From Melioribacteraceae bacterium (GTDB lineage Bacteria; Bacteroidota; Ignavibacteria; Ignavibacteriales; Melioribacteraceae): DNA of 64,000 bases. This document shows positions 52,482-61,512 of this stretch, in pieces; the first letter of the stretch is position 1; each line of letters begins with the position of its first letter. The notes under the pieces were generated by a model, which saw nothing but the letters and a program-made list of their open reading frames with translations, was not told the origin of the DNA and did not search any database. The stretch is from positions 653,511 through 717,510 of the forward strand of contig CP129490.1 in the NCBI GenBank assembly GCA_030584085.1, in the 5' to 3' direction. A program made the translations under genes and the position numbers.

Positions 52482-54361
52482 TGTTTTCTAATCGGCTCCA
52501 TTGGTAAACTTATTATGAATTTTGTGCCGACATTAACTTTGCTTTCCACTTTTATGTTGCCATCATGATTATCAATAATTCCCCATATAACGGCTAGACC
52601 AAGCCCGGTGCCTTTTTGACCTTTTGTGCTGAAAAACGGATCAAAAATTTTGGATAGATTTTCTTGAGGGATTCCACTTCCGTTATCTTCAATTGTTATT
52701 TGAATAAATTCTCTTCTTCCACTTGATTCAACCTGTGGCCATAATTGCCAATAGCAATTTTTATTTATACATCCTTTTAATTGACCTTCGCCCGGAGTTT
52801 CAATTTTATAGATTGGTGAATTGCATTCGGGACATTTTTCATTTTCATCAAGTAAAGAAATACTGCAAGTTGGGCATTCAAGTGAGAAAGGTTTATTTGT
52901 ATTGACTATCATCTCAGCATCATGATCCTTTTTCCCGTAAGTTGCGTTAAGGTTAATCAATCCATCTTTTTCATCTTGCTCAGCTAATAATTTTATCGAA
53001 GGAAGTCCGTCAATCTTATGGTGATCGTCCAACAGATTGTGTCGCTTACCGCATTCGGCTTTTTTAATTTGAATAACACCGAAAGGTGAAAGTTCAATAA
53101 GTTTTGTACTTACTTTTATATTTCCGCCACCGCTACCGATTGCATCCGACGCATTTACAATTAAGTTTATAAAAACTTGCTGCATCTGATTAGAATCAAC
53201 AATAATTGTCGGAAGATCAGGTTGATAATCTCTTTCGAATTTAACTTTATTCATAGTTAGCTGATTTTCGATAACCGTATAAGCTCGATCAATTATTTCA
53301 TTTATATCAGCTTTATTTTTCTTTGGAACCGATTGTCTAGCAAAATCGAGAAGTCCTTTAACAATTTCACGACTTCTTTTTGTCTCGCGAACAATTACTT
53401 TTAAGTCTTCTTGAAATTCGGGATTATCTTTTGTTCTTTTTAACAAAAAACTACTGTAAGTTAAAACTCCGGTCAATGGATTATTAATTTCGTGTGCAAC
53501 ACCGGCTGCTAATTTGCCAAGCGAAGCCATTTTATCAGATTGAAACAATTGCATTCTAGCTTCTGCAAGTTTGTGTGTCATATTATTAAACGAAGTCGCA
53601 AGCATACCTAGTTCGTCATTCTGTGTTTTATCAATTGTATATTGAAGGTTACCCGCAGCAACATTTTTTGTCGCAGTTACAAGTAAACTAACCGGTTTTA
53701 CAACCCAACGGCGTATGAAGAAAATAATTATTAAGCTAATCCCTACAATCGAAATTATTGAGAATAGTAATATGTTTAATTCACTTTTTGATATTTGTTT
53801 ATCAATATCTTCTAAGCCCAAGGTTATATCAAGAACGCCAAGTACAGTTTGATTTTCAGTATGCGCGTGACAAGGAGCATTATAACAATTCACTTCATTA
53901 TAAATTGGATTTATAATTCCAAGTACACGAATTCCTTTAGCTTCATCTCTAAATATTCTTGTTCGCTCGTTCATTGATAAACGTGTAAGAGGTTCATCTT
54001 TGGCATGACATGCAAAGCAGCTTTCGCCTTGCATGTCAACCATTTTACCGATGTCATTATTTTCGGCCGAATAAATTATCTCTCCGGCTTTATTAAATAT
54101 TCTTACTTGTTTAATTGAAGGTTCTTCGCCGATTGTATTAATCATGTTATGAATACTTTCACGGTTGTTTGCAAGCATTTCAAAATGCATACTTTTCTTT
54201 AATGCTTCACTCAATTGATTACCGTGACGTTCTACCTCATCCAGCAACACGGATTGTTGAGATTTGATAGCAATAAATCCGTAAACTCCAATAATAATAA
54301 GGGAAGTGGCCCCAACAACCGAAATTAATTTGAACCCTATTTTACTTACATAGTGTTTCAT
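52478..54361 (-). CDS. Dihaem-sensing histidine kinase with zinc-ribbon insertion
   Basis: A 627-residue kinase. Helix about 11-31, a periplasmic domain (32-195) with two c-type haem motifs (C115-FA-C118-H119 and C159-YNAP-C164-H165), helix about 196-217, HAMP (218-272), then the phosphoacceptor H290 in GVAHEINNPLTGVL. The HATPase N box is NLIVNASDAIG (399-409) and the G boxes are EDNGSGIP (558-565) and GTGLGLAVIWGI (584-595). Between them an insertion of about 120 residues carries C496-x2-C499, C510-x2-C513, C531 and C536, a zinc-ribbon pattern. It senses redox state or a haem ligand, and lies three bases after the 13-haem gene. Confidence 0.88.
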   Translation of the reverse strand: MKHYVSKIGFKLISVVGATSLIIIGVYGFIAIKSQQSVLLDEVERHGNQLSEALKKSMHFEMLANNRESIHNMINTIGEEPSIKQVRIFNKAGEIIYSAENNDIGKMVDMQGESCFACHAKDEPLTRLSMNERTRIFRDEAKGIRVLGIINPIYNEVNCYNAPCHAHTENQTVLGVLDITLGLEDIDKQISKSELNILLFSIISIVGISLIIIFFIRRWVVKPVSLLVTATKNVAAGNLQYTIDKTQNDELGMLATSFNNMTHKLAEARMQLFQSDKMASLGKLAAGVAHEINNPLTGVLTYSSFLLKRTKDNPEFQEDLKVIVRETKRSREIVKGLLDFARQSVPKKNKADINEIIDRAYTVIENQLTMNKVKFERDYQPDLPTIIVDSNQMQQVFINLIVNASDAIGSGGGNIKVSTKLIELSPFGVIQIKKAECGKRHNLLDDHHKIDGLPSIKLLAEQDEKDGLINLNATYGKKDHDAEMIVNTNKPFSLECPTCSISLLDENEKCPECNSPIYKIETPGEGQLKGCINKNCYWQLWPQVESSGRREFIQITIEDNGSGIPQENLSKIFDPFFSTKGQKGTGLGLAVIWGIIDNHDGNIKVESKVNVGTKFIISLPMEPIRKQ

Positions 54362-54364
54362 TTC

Positions 54365-55489
54365 TTACAATCTTTCTCCCGGTTCATAATCGGGATAAGT
54401 TATATCTTCATCGTGACAAGTTGAACAAACCGGAGTTTTCTTGAAGTCATTATTTTCATGACAAACATCGCAAGTCCACTCAATATGATTTTCACTTAAA
54501 CTCAGACCAACAATTCTGTGATCAAAATTATCAGGAGCCCAGTTTTCATGGCATGAATTACAATTGCTATTTAAACCTGTATATACTTGACTAGTTGTAT
54601 GACATTTCACACAGCCTAATTTATTATGATATTTTCCCAAGTCGAAACCGGTTCGCTGTTTATGATTGAAGGGTTTTAACTCTTCAGTTCTGTGGCAACT
54701 TTCACAATTGTCCTCCGTTTCATGGCAAGATGCACACTTCTGATGCTTAACGGTGAATTCCATTTCAACATCTTTAACCGGTGTCTTCTTATCATGACAA
54801 GCTGCACAACTTTCGTTCTTATGGCAACTAGCACATTCAAATCCGTATAAAGAGGTGTGTTCATTATGGAAGAAAGTTACAAGGGTCGATTCATATTCTT
54901 TCGAATCATACACGATTTTTGTCGGCTCTATAATTTTCGGATGAACTCTATCGGTAGTTTGTGTTTTTTTATCGAAAGCTGATTTACCGCTTGAATTCAA
55001 TTCGTGACAACTTTTACATTCAACTTTTTCTTCCCATTGTTTATGGCAGTCAATACATTGTCTGTGAAACGCTGCTTTTAAATCCGGTTTGGAAATATCT
55101 TGTCTAACTCTCGATGCGGAGTGACATTGGCTGCATGATACTACATTTCCGGGAGGATTATAGTGATGGCACATTTCACATCCGTTCGACATTCCGGCCA
55201 TTTCCGCATGAAGTCTATGTGTAAATTGAACAGGTTCATATAAATCTTCAACGGATTTCATTTTATTCAATACAATGATATCTGGAGATTCTTCAGGAGA
55301 TTGATAAACAGTTATCATCATTTCTCGAGGACATTCGATTAAACAGGGATCCGATTTTGTCGGTGTATCACAAGCGTGGCAAGTATTACAACTAAAATTC
55401 ATATTCTTGTGAGATTGTGCATTGATTGTAAATACAAATCCAATCACAAAAAATAATAATGCTATATGTGTTTTTAATTTTTTCATCAT
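54365..55489 (-). CDS. Thirteen-haem c-type cytochrome of a Hmc/Cbc-like complex
   Basis: A 374-residue exported protein (signal IALLFFVIGFVFTINAQ) with 13 CxxCH motifs. The first, CNTCHACDTPTKSDPC, is followed by an odd cysteine pair (CLIEC) outside haem motifs. Others run from CEMCHH (about 104) to CSTCH near the end. The type is that of the periplasmic cytochrome of Hmc, Tmc or Cbc complexes. Its start overlaps the NrfD gene, so the two subunits are made together. It would accept electrons from the membrane subunit and pass them to periplasmic carriers. Confidence 0.88.
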   Translation of the reverse strand: MMKKLKTHIALLFFVIGFVFTINAQSHKNMNFSCNTCHACDTPTKSDPCLIECPREMMITVYQSPEESPDIIVLNKMKSVEDLYEPVQFTHRLHAEMAGMSNGCEMCHHYNPPGNVVSCSQCHSASRVRQDISKPDLKAAFHRQCIDCHKQWEEKVECKSCHELNSSGKSAFDKKTQTTDRVHPKIIEPTKIVYDSKEYESTLVTFFHNEHTSLYGFECASCHKNESCAACHDKKTPVKDVEMEFTVKHQKCASCHETEDNCESCHRTEELKPFNHKQRTGFDLGKYHNKLGCVKCHTTSQVYTGLNSNCNSCHENWAPDNFDHRIVGLSLSENHIEWTCDVCHENNDFKKTPVCSTCHDEDITYPDYEPGERL

Positions 55490-56724
55490 GCACCTTTGAT
55501 TGCATATTTAGCTTTTTGAATTGCACCTTTTACAGGCTGACTGATAATCGGGAATATCATTACAAATGCTCTATAAAGAAGAATTTCTAGAGCAACAAAT
55601 CCTAATGTTACAAATATTTCACCAACTGATGGGAAGTAAGATGCATCGGTATAAGGCGGATCATATGCGATCACAAAATTATTAAACCGATTTAAGAGAA
55701 CTCCGAATATTACCAACATCGAAGCAATATAGAGTCCCGTCGTGTTTTCTCTAACGGCAGGCGAGAGAAACATCCTTAGCGGTATAATAACTCCTATTAC
55801 CATTTCAACAGTAAACATTATACTTGCTGTATTTATTTCAGCTAGATAAACAAAAGATTCGCGGATGAACATATCGCCAAGTTTAGCAGCGAGATAAACT
55901 CCAAGCAATGGTCCTACAAATCTTGATAAACTAGTTAGAACTTCTTTCTCGGGTTTCATACCAAATGATTTTGATGCCGTTAGTGACTCCATAATTACCA
56001 TTGGAAATCCGACTGAAAATGCTGATAATAAAAATAGAAGCGGTAATACTGGAGTTTGCCATAATGGATGCATTTTTTCACCGGCAATAATCATTAATGT
56101 GCCGAGAGAAGATTGATGTAAACACGAAAGAACTACACCGGCAATAATAAATATCCACATTACTTTGTTAAGAGTTCTATCCAGCACATGGAGAATTTTA
56201 TCAACAATTTTATTAAACGCTTTTAAGAAACCGGGTAGATTAACTTTTCCCATAAATCTTTCCGTCACCATCGGAAGAAATTCAATATATAGAACAGTTA
56301 GATAAAACATAACGCAAATACCTACTTCAAAAAGTGCGGAGTTACCGTTCCACATAATAAGCGGATGCCAGATATAATACCATCTACCGATATCTGTAAA
56401 TACTCCGAATGCGACAAATGTATAGCCTAGTAAGGCGGTTAGTAAAGCAGGTCTCACTAAAACTTCATATTTATCGCGATGCCAAATGTGACCAAGTGCG
56501 GCAGTTGTAAAACCACCGGCAGCTAAAGCAACACCGGCAGCAACATCTAACCCGATCCAAATTCCCCATGGATAAAAGTTATCCAAGTTTGTAACAGCAC
56601 CGAGTCCGAATAAAAATCTTCCTAATAAAAATGTCATCCCGATTGCAGCAATAATTGCTATAAATATTACTCCAGGAGTGAAATATTTATGTTTTACGGG
56701 GATAGGTTGTAGATTATGTTCCAT
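55486..56724 (-). CDS. NrfD/HybB-family quinone-reactive membrane subunit
   Basis: A 412-residue protein with about ten membrane helices and no cofactor motifs, of the NrfD/HybB/PsrC family that exchanges electrons with quinones. NLDNFYPWGIWIGLDVAAGV near the start, GRWYYIWHPLIMWNGNSALF and LHQSSLGTLMIIAGEK are typical HybB-like pieces. Start and stop overlap the neighbouring genes (TAATG upstream, ATGATG downstream). With the FeS and 13-haem subunits it forms a transmembrane redox complex like Geobacter Cbc or Desulfovibrio Hmc. Confidence 0.92.
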   Translation of the reverse strand: MEHNLQPIPVKHKYFTPGVIFIAIIAAIGMTFLLGRFLFGLGAVTNLDNFYPWGIWIGLDVAAGVALAAGGFTTAALGHIWHRDKYEVLVRPALLTALLGYTFVAFGVFTDIGRWYYIWHPLIMWNGNSALFEVGICVMFYLTVLYIEFLPMVTERFMGKVNLPGFLKAFNKIVDKILHVLDRTLNKVMWIFIIAGVVLSCLHQSSLGTLMIIAGEKMHPLWQTPVLPLLFLLSAFSVGFPMVIMESLTASKSFGMKPEKEVLTSLSRFVGPLLGVYLAAKLGDMFIRESFVYLAEINTASIMFTVEMVIGVIIPLRMFLSPAVRENTTGLYIASMLVIFGVLLNRFNNFVIAYDPPYTDASYFPSVGEIFVTLGFVALEILLYRAFVMIFPIISQPVKGAIQKAKYAIKGA

Positions 56725-57638
56725 TATTCATCCTCCCCATGTTTCTTTTCTTTATTTTTTGAGACCCACATAATTCCTCCAAGTAAAGCATAAAGAGCAA
56801 TCGGTGGAACGAAGTAAGCAAAAATTCCATGCTGAATTGATTCGGATACACCGGGAGCGGGATTATTTTTGAGTTTTGGAAAATCAAATTCATGGAAATC
56901 TCTACTTGCCATGTACATCCAAGATGTTCCGCCTACTTCGGTATGACCATAAATCTTGTTGATGTAACGATCAGGATATAATTCCATTCTTTTTTCTGCG
57001 ATCGCAATTAGATCTCGTCTTTTACCATAAGTGAGAGCTTCAACAGGACAGATTTCTACACAACCGGGCAGTAATCCCTCGGCAGTTCTTTCATGGCAGA
57101 AATCGCATTTTCTAATATCAGGTTCAATAGCTTTGTCATACTCGAAAGTTGGAATTTGGAAGGGGCAGGCAACCATACAATATCGACAGCCGATACACAT
57201 ACCGGTATCCCAAATAACCGAACCATCTTCTTTTTTTGAAAAAGCACCGACAATACAAGCCGAAACACATGCGGGTTGATCACAATGCATACATTGAACT
57301 TTTACATTAATCGGATGATATGGTTGATCCGGATTATCATAGCGGTTAACAACGGTATAACCCTCGTTATGAGGTCTACGCATCTTGTTGAATACCTCTT
57401 CGTCGCTATAAGTTTCGATATCGCCGGCATCGTAACCATGTGTTTTTTTACACATCCATTCACATCTTCTACATCCTATACATACAGTAGTATCTACAAG
57501 CACACCCATTCTATCCTCGGATAGATTTTTCATATCGGCAGCCTTTGCCTCTTTGGGAGAAAGTGCACTCAAACCTGCAACTGTTCCTCCTAATGCGGCA
57601 GATACTTTTAGGAAATCTCTTCTTGTTTGTTTTCCCAT
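56724..57638 (-). CDS. Tat-exported four-cluster FeS subunit (HybA/HmcB-like)
   Basis: A 304-residue protein with a Tat signal (TRRDFLKVSAALGGTVAG). Cysteine groups for four [4Fe-4S] clusters are present: CIGCRRCEWMC, CMHCDQPACVSAC, CIGCRYCMVACP and CDFCHERTAEGLLPGCVEIC. A C-terminal membrane helix (FAYFVPPIALYALLGGIMW) follows. The CDFCH here is a cluster ligand group, not a haem site. It is the first gene of the operon that continues through NrfD, the 13-haem cytochrome, the kinase and both regulators. Confidence 0.93.
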   Translation of the reverse strand: MGKQTRRDFLKVSAALGGTVAGLSALSPKEAKAADMKNLSEDRMGVLVDTTVCIGCRRCEWMCKKTHGYDAGDIETYSDEEVFNKMRRPHNEGYTVVNRYDNPDQPYHPINVKVQCMHCDQPACVSACIVGAFSKKEDGSVIWDTGMCIGCRYCMVACPFQIPTFEYDKAIEPDIRKCDFCHERTAEGLLPGCVEICPVEALTYGKRRDLIAIAEKRMELYPDRYINKIYGHTEVGGTSWMYMASRDFHEFDFPKLKNNPAPGVSESIQHGIFAYFVPPIALYALLGGIMWVSKNKEKKHGEDE

Positions 57639-57935
57639 TTTTTTACCATGTTTTTATAGATTATTTTAGGTTTTTCTAAGAAAGAACTCGTGTGGGTTGT
57701 CAAAAAAATCTTTATCTTGATCATAATATCTTTTTAACCAGTTAAGAAATAAGGGAATAATTAGAAAAAAAGATTCTAATATCTTTTGGAAAGATAAAAT
57801 TTTTGCTTTTTACTGTCAACTTAAATAAATATGGGTAATGGGATAAGTTTATCGTAATCTCTTATTCAATACTAAATATCTTTTTATAAATGAAATTATT
57901 TCTTACTTTTTGCACTTATTTTTACAATTAACGCT
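57639..57935. other. Divergent promoter region before the FeS operon and pheA
   Basis: About 300 AT-rich bases. It should carry promoters for both directions. No sigma-54 type TGGCAC-N5-TTGC element, long palindrome or ORF with a ribosome site was recognised. Confidence 0.45.
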
Positions 57936-59111
57936 ATGTCAAAAAAATTAAATCAGATAGATAAGCTCCGTGGAGAAATCAACAAAATTGATTCTTCCTT
58001 GCTGGATTTATTCTCCAAACGAAGAGAACTAAGCAAAGAAATTATTAAAGCGAAAGATCTTAATGATTTACCGATCCGTGATGAAAAGAGAGAGAAAGAA
58101 CTTCTCAATAGATTAATTAATGAAGGAAAACAAAAAGGTCTTGAAGCGGAATATGTTTCTCGCATATTCTATGAAGTGATTGAAAATTCTGTAAGACTTC
58201 AACAAAAATACATACAGCAGCAAGCAAATAAGAGAGACAGGAAGAAGAAAAAAATTAAAGTTGCCATACAAGGTATTGAAGGTTCATACAGCTATTTAAC
58301 TGCACAAAGATTCTTTAATGACTATGAAGATTCAATCGAATTTGTGGGCGAAGAAAGATTTGAGGAAGTCGCAAAAGCAGTTGAAAACGGTGAAGCAGAT
58401 TATGCAATCCTTCCGATTGAAAATACTACATCCGGTGGCATCAATGAAGTTTATGATATATTGCTTCATACAACTTTATCTATAGTAGGGGAAGAAAAAT
58501 TTAAAGTAGAACATTGCCTTTGTTGTACGGAAGAAATTCCGCTTGAAAAAATCAAAAAGATTTATGCACATTACCAAGCAGCCGCGCAGTGTAGTGGTTT
58601 TATAGACACACTTAATAATCCCACCCTGGAATATTTTGCAGATACTGCAATGTCAGTAAAAAGAATTAGTGAAGAAAAAAATAAATTTCATGCGGCAATA
58701 GCCAGTGAAGAAGCAGCGAAAGTATTTGGGGTGAAAATTTTAAAGAAGAACATCGCAAATCAGCCCGAAAATTTCACTCGATTTTTAATTTGTGCACGCA
58801 AACCGATATCAATTGATAAAAGAGTTCCGTCTAAAACTTCTATAGTGATGGCTACCGCCCACACAGCCGGAGCTTTGGTTGAAGGATTAATGACTTTCCG
58901 GAAATATAATATCAACTTGACAAAATTAGAATCCAGACCGATACTCGGGAATCCGTGGGAAGAAATGTTCTACTTGGATTTGGAAGGAAATTTATCCGAT
59001 AAGAATGTTCAAAAAGCAATTCATGAATTAACACCTTTCACAAGATTCTTAAAAATTCTCGGAAGCTATCCTTCCAAAGATTTACCAAAGACAAAGATTA
59101 TTGATGAGTAG
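57936..59111 (+). CDS. pheA: Bifunctional chorismate mutase/prephenate dehydratase (P-protein)
   Basis: A 391-residue three-domain protein. The AroQ chorismate mutase domain (about 1-90) begins IDKLRGEINKIDSSLLDLFSK and has RISRIFYEVIEN-like helix SRIFYEVIENS. The prephenate dehydratase domain (about 108-290) has GIEGSYSYLTAQRFF, ILPIENTTSGGINEVYDIL and NFTRFLI, the family's TRF motif. The C-terminal ACT domain has ESRPILGNPWEEMFYLDLEG, the phenylalanine-binding ESRP. It makes phenylpyruvate and should be feedback-inhibited by phenylalanine. Confidence 0.95.
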   Translation: MSKKLNQIDKLRGEINKIDSSLLDLFSKRRELSKEIIKAKDLNDLPIRDEKREKELLNRLINEGKQKGLEAEYVSRIFYEVIENSVRLQQKYIQQQANKRDRKKKKIKVAIQGIEGSYSYLTAQRFFNDYEDSIEFVGEERFEEVAKAVENGEADYAILPIENTTSGGINEVYDILLHTTLSIVGEEKFKVEHCLCCTEEIPLEKIKKIYAHYQAAAQCSGFIDTLNNPTLEYFADTAMSVKRISEEKNKFHAAIASEEAAKVFGVKILKKNIANQPENFTRFLICARKPISIDKRVPSKTSIVMATAHTAGALVEGLMTFRKYNINLTKLESRPILGNPWEEMFYLDLEGNLSDKNVQKAIHELTPFTRFLKILGSYPSKDLPKTKIIDE

Positions 59112-59124
59112 AATTTTCTCAAAT

Positions 59125-59667
59125 CTAAAAATAATATCCTGTTTGAATGTGGAAAGAAATATAACTTGGCGTTGTTGCATTAAACGTTGTTCCAATATCA
59201 GAACCAAGTAAAAGTTTAAAACCGGACTGCTTATAGTTTCGAAAATCCAAACCGATTCCGAGATTAAAAGCCGCACCAAATGCCCATTTGTCAACATCAC
59301 TGAATGTTCTGTCATTTAGTGCAAGTATTCCCAATCCTTCTTCAAGAAAGAAGTATTCACTTAATGGTTGTTCTAAAATTAATTTTATTGAACCGCCTCG
59401 AACAAATGGGAAATATCTAGATTGAGAGTTGTCGGGTAATAACGATTCTAACTTACGTGCATAATGGAAACTAAATCTAAAAATAACATCGTCCGCGAGA
59501 GATAATCTTGTATCTAAGAAAACAGAGGTTGTAAAACTGCCGACCGATGCCGAGTTTCCTTTAATACTTCCCAAACCAATATAGCCGCCAATAGCCTCGA
59601 ACTTAACTTGGGATATTAAAGGTGTATTGCTTGCTAAAACAAGAATAACTAAAAATATTTTTTTCAC
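59125..59667 (-). CDS. Small outer-membrane beta-barrel protein, function unknown
   Basis: A 180-residue protein with a signal peptide (FLVILVLASNTPLIS) and alternating amphipathic strands ending in aromatic residues (SFHIQTGYYF), the mark of an eight-stranded outer-membrane barrel. No family recognised. The start is GTG at 59667. It ends 13 bases from the convergent pheA stop. Confidence 0.65.
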   Translation of the reverse strand: MKKIFLVILVLASNTPLISQVKFEAIGGYIGLGSIKGNSASVGSFTTSVFLDTRLSLADDVIFRFSFHYARKLESLLPDNSQSRYFPFVRGGSIKLILEQPLSEYFFLEEGLGILALNDRTFSDVDKWAFGAAFNLGIGLDFRNYKQSGFKLLLGSDIGTTFNATTPSYISFHIQTGYYF

Positions 59668-59740
59668 ATCAACTCATCTAATTAGTAAACATAAATATAT
59701 CGCAATCATTTTAAGATAAAATGGAAATCAAAATCTACAA

Positions 59741-59926
59741 TTACTCTTCGGGCGGTTCCATGATAATCCACAGAATAATGTAAACAATTAATCCCGGAAT
59801 CATTGCAGAAAATAATGTTACAAGAGACCAAATTATTCTTACAAAATTTGGATTAACTTTTAGATATTCGGCGATTCCTCCGCAAACACCGCCGAGATAT
59901 CTATCATTTGCACGTTTTAATTTCAT
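59741..59926 (-). CDS. PspC-domain membrane protein
   Basis: A 61-residue protein consisting of a single PspC domain: KLKRANDRYLGGVCGGIAEYL followed by a hydrophobic hairpin (VRIIWSLVTLF, GLIVYIILWIIM). PspC domains take part in envelope stress signalling; the short stand-alone version is common in Bacteroidota. It follows the DUF819 gene by six bases. Confidence 0.9.
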   Translation of the reverse strand: MKLKRANDRYLGGVCGGIAEYLKVNPNFVRIIWSLVTLFSAMIPGLIVYIILWIIMEPPEE

Positions 59927-59932
59927 TTATTT

Positions 59933-61084
59933 TTAAGGTTGTAACCAATAACCAACTCCGGTACCTATAAATGTAGCAATTGCATAACCTAAAGTCCCAA
60001 CTAAAATTGCCGGTATAACCAAGCTTTCCCATTTTCTTGCCACTGCCATTGCCGCCGCGGTTGTGGGGCCGCCCATGTTAGCATTCGAAGCTATAACGAT
60101 TTCTGCCAAATCAAGTTTGAAAATTTTTCCCGCAGTTAATAAGAATAGTAAGTGAATTGATAAAATAATAGCAGCAAAAATAAATAGAACCGGTCCAAAC
60201 TCAATTACAATTGCAATGTTTGCACTCGCCCCAATTGCTGCAAAAAATATTTGCATTAAAAATGTACCTACTTTGTCGGCTCCTTTAATTTCTCCCATCG
60301 CATTGTGAAAAGCTGTTGCTAAAAAAACAACAATTGCTGTTATTATTAAAATTCCGCTGCCTTTAATACCGGTAATATCTTGTAATAAAAAACCAACAGC
60401 GCAAACAGATGTACTAATTGCCAAAGCTTTTGCGAGATTAGATAAACTTAATTCGGAAACATCACTGACGGATTGCATTTTTGATGAATCGACATTTTGT
60501 GCGTTATCTTCATGATGGGTTTTAAATCTCTTCTGAAGAAAAGTAAACGATGGAATGGCGAACAATAAAAGAAAGTAAAGAGTCATAACCAAATTATCCG
60601 CGGCAATTCCGGCTGTAAGAAGATCGCCCGACATTAATTGAAGCGCTTCGGCTGCTGCAACATAATTCATTGAGCCGCCGATATAAGTTGAGCAAAATAT
60701 TCCGGCTAATCGCCAGCCTTCATCTCCAAGTGAAACTATATTAAAAGAAATTATTGTTCCGATTACCGTACCAATAGCTCCGAAACAAAACGCGATTAAA
60801 GTTGGTCCGGCTTCTTTTATAATGCGCTTTAAGTTTGCTTTAAATAAAAGTGTCGGAATTGCCAGCGGAACAAGGTAAGACCAGACAGTATCATAAACTT
60901 CCGATACTGCGGGAATAATTGACAAATTAGATAAAACAAAAGTTGTTAGAATTGCTACAACCGCACCTGATAAACGCGAACCTATTTTTGTCTTCTCAGC
61001 CCAAATTCCGAAATAAGCTGCAAGAAGAAGAATTGACCAAAGAATCCACGTTTGGTTGGAATCTATTAAAGTGTTTTCAAACAC
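59933..61084 (-). CDS. DUF819 family membrane protein
   Basis: A 383-residue protein with about ten or eleven helices. It matches the DUF819 (YjcL-like) family: YLVPLAIPTLLFKANLKRI, CSTYIGGSMNYVAAAEAL, AADNLVMTLYFLLLFAIP and ASNANMGGPTTAAAMAVARK. The repeated GG-containing re-entrant-like segments suggest a carrier; substrate unknown. The start is GTG at 61084 with GGAGG just upstream. Confidence 0.88.
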   Translation of the reverse strand: MFENTLIDSNQTWILWSILLLAAYFGIWAEKTKIGSRLSGAVVAILTTFVLSNLSIIPAVSEVYDTVWSYLVPLAIPTLLFKANLKRIIKEAGPTLIAFCFGAIGTVIGTIISFNIVSLGDEGWRLAGIFCSTYIGGSMNYVAAAEALQLMSGDLLTAGIAADNLVMTLYFLLLFAIPSFTFLQKRFKTHHEDNAQNVDSSKMQSVSDVSELSLSNLAKALAISTSVCAVGFLLQDITGIKGSGILIITAIVVFLATAFHNAMGEIKGADKVGTFLMQIFFAAIGASANIAIVIEFGPVLFIFAAIILSIHLLFLLTAGKIFKLDLAEIVIASNANMGGPTTAAAMAVARKWESLVIPAILVGTLGYAIATFIGTGVGYWLQP

Positions 61085-61100
61085 GCTTACCTCCGTAAGT

Positions 61101-61418
61101 TTAATAATGAATTGCTAACCAAATTGTTTTGCCGGTATTACTCGTTTCGACAACTCTGTGCTTTTCGTGAGCTTTAATTTTTACATAGTTGCCTACTTCT
61201 AAATTTAACTTGGTTCCATTTTCATATTCAATTACGGCACAACCTTGTAGTAAAAATACGAGTTCATTCATTTCTTGATCGTACCAAAAATTTTGGGGAG
61301 AGTGATGTCCGTCCGATATAATACGTTCAATTTTAAGATGTTCTGTTTGGTCTATTAACTCAAATAGCTCATCCTTAATTGAAGAAGGAATATCCTTGTA
61401 AATATTTTTTTTGTTCAT
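61101..61418 (-). CDS. Cupin-domain protein
   Basis: A 105-residue single-domain cupin: DGHHSPQNFWYDQEMNELVF gives two metal-ligand histidines and a glutamate, GCAVIEYENGTKLNLEVGNY the turn, and IKAHEKHRVVETS the last histidine. Small cupins of this type often bind Mn, Fe or Ni; catalytic role unknown. Confidence 0.85.
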   Translation of the reverse strand: MNKKNIYKDIPSSIKDELFELIDQTEHLKIERIISDGHHSPQNFWYDQEMNELVFLLQGCAVIEYENGTKLNLEVGNYVKIKAHEKHRVVETSNTGKTIWLAIHY

Positions 61419-61512
61419 TGTGAGTTGTATAAGAGTTGACGCAAAATAAGGAATTAGAAAAAAACATATAAATAAATTTTCTAATGAAGTGAATAAATAT
61501 GATTACGAAAAA

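Noticed and set aside
57070-57110. CDFCH in the FeS subunit as a haem site
   Set aside because: It belongs to a ferredoxin-type cysteine group with GCVEICP and is a cluster ligand.
57031-57283. Short frames on both strands inside the FeS gene
   Set aside because: Shadows of the cysteine-rich coding sequence.
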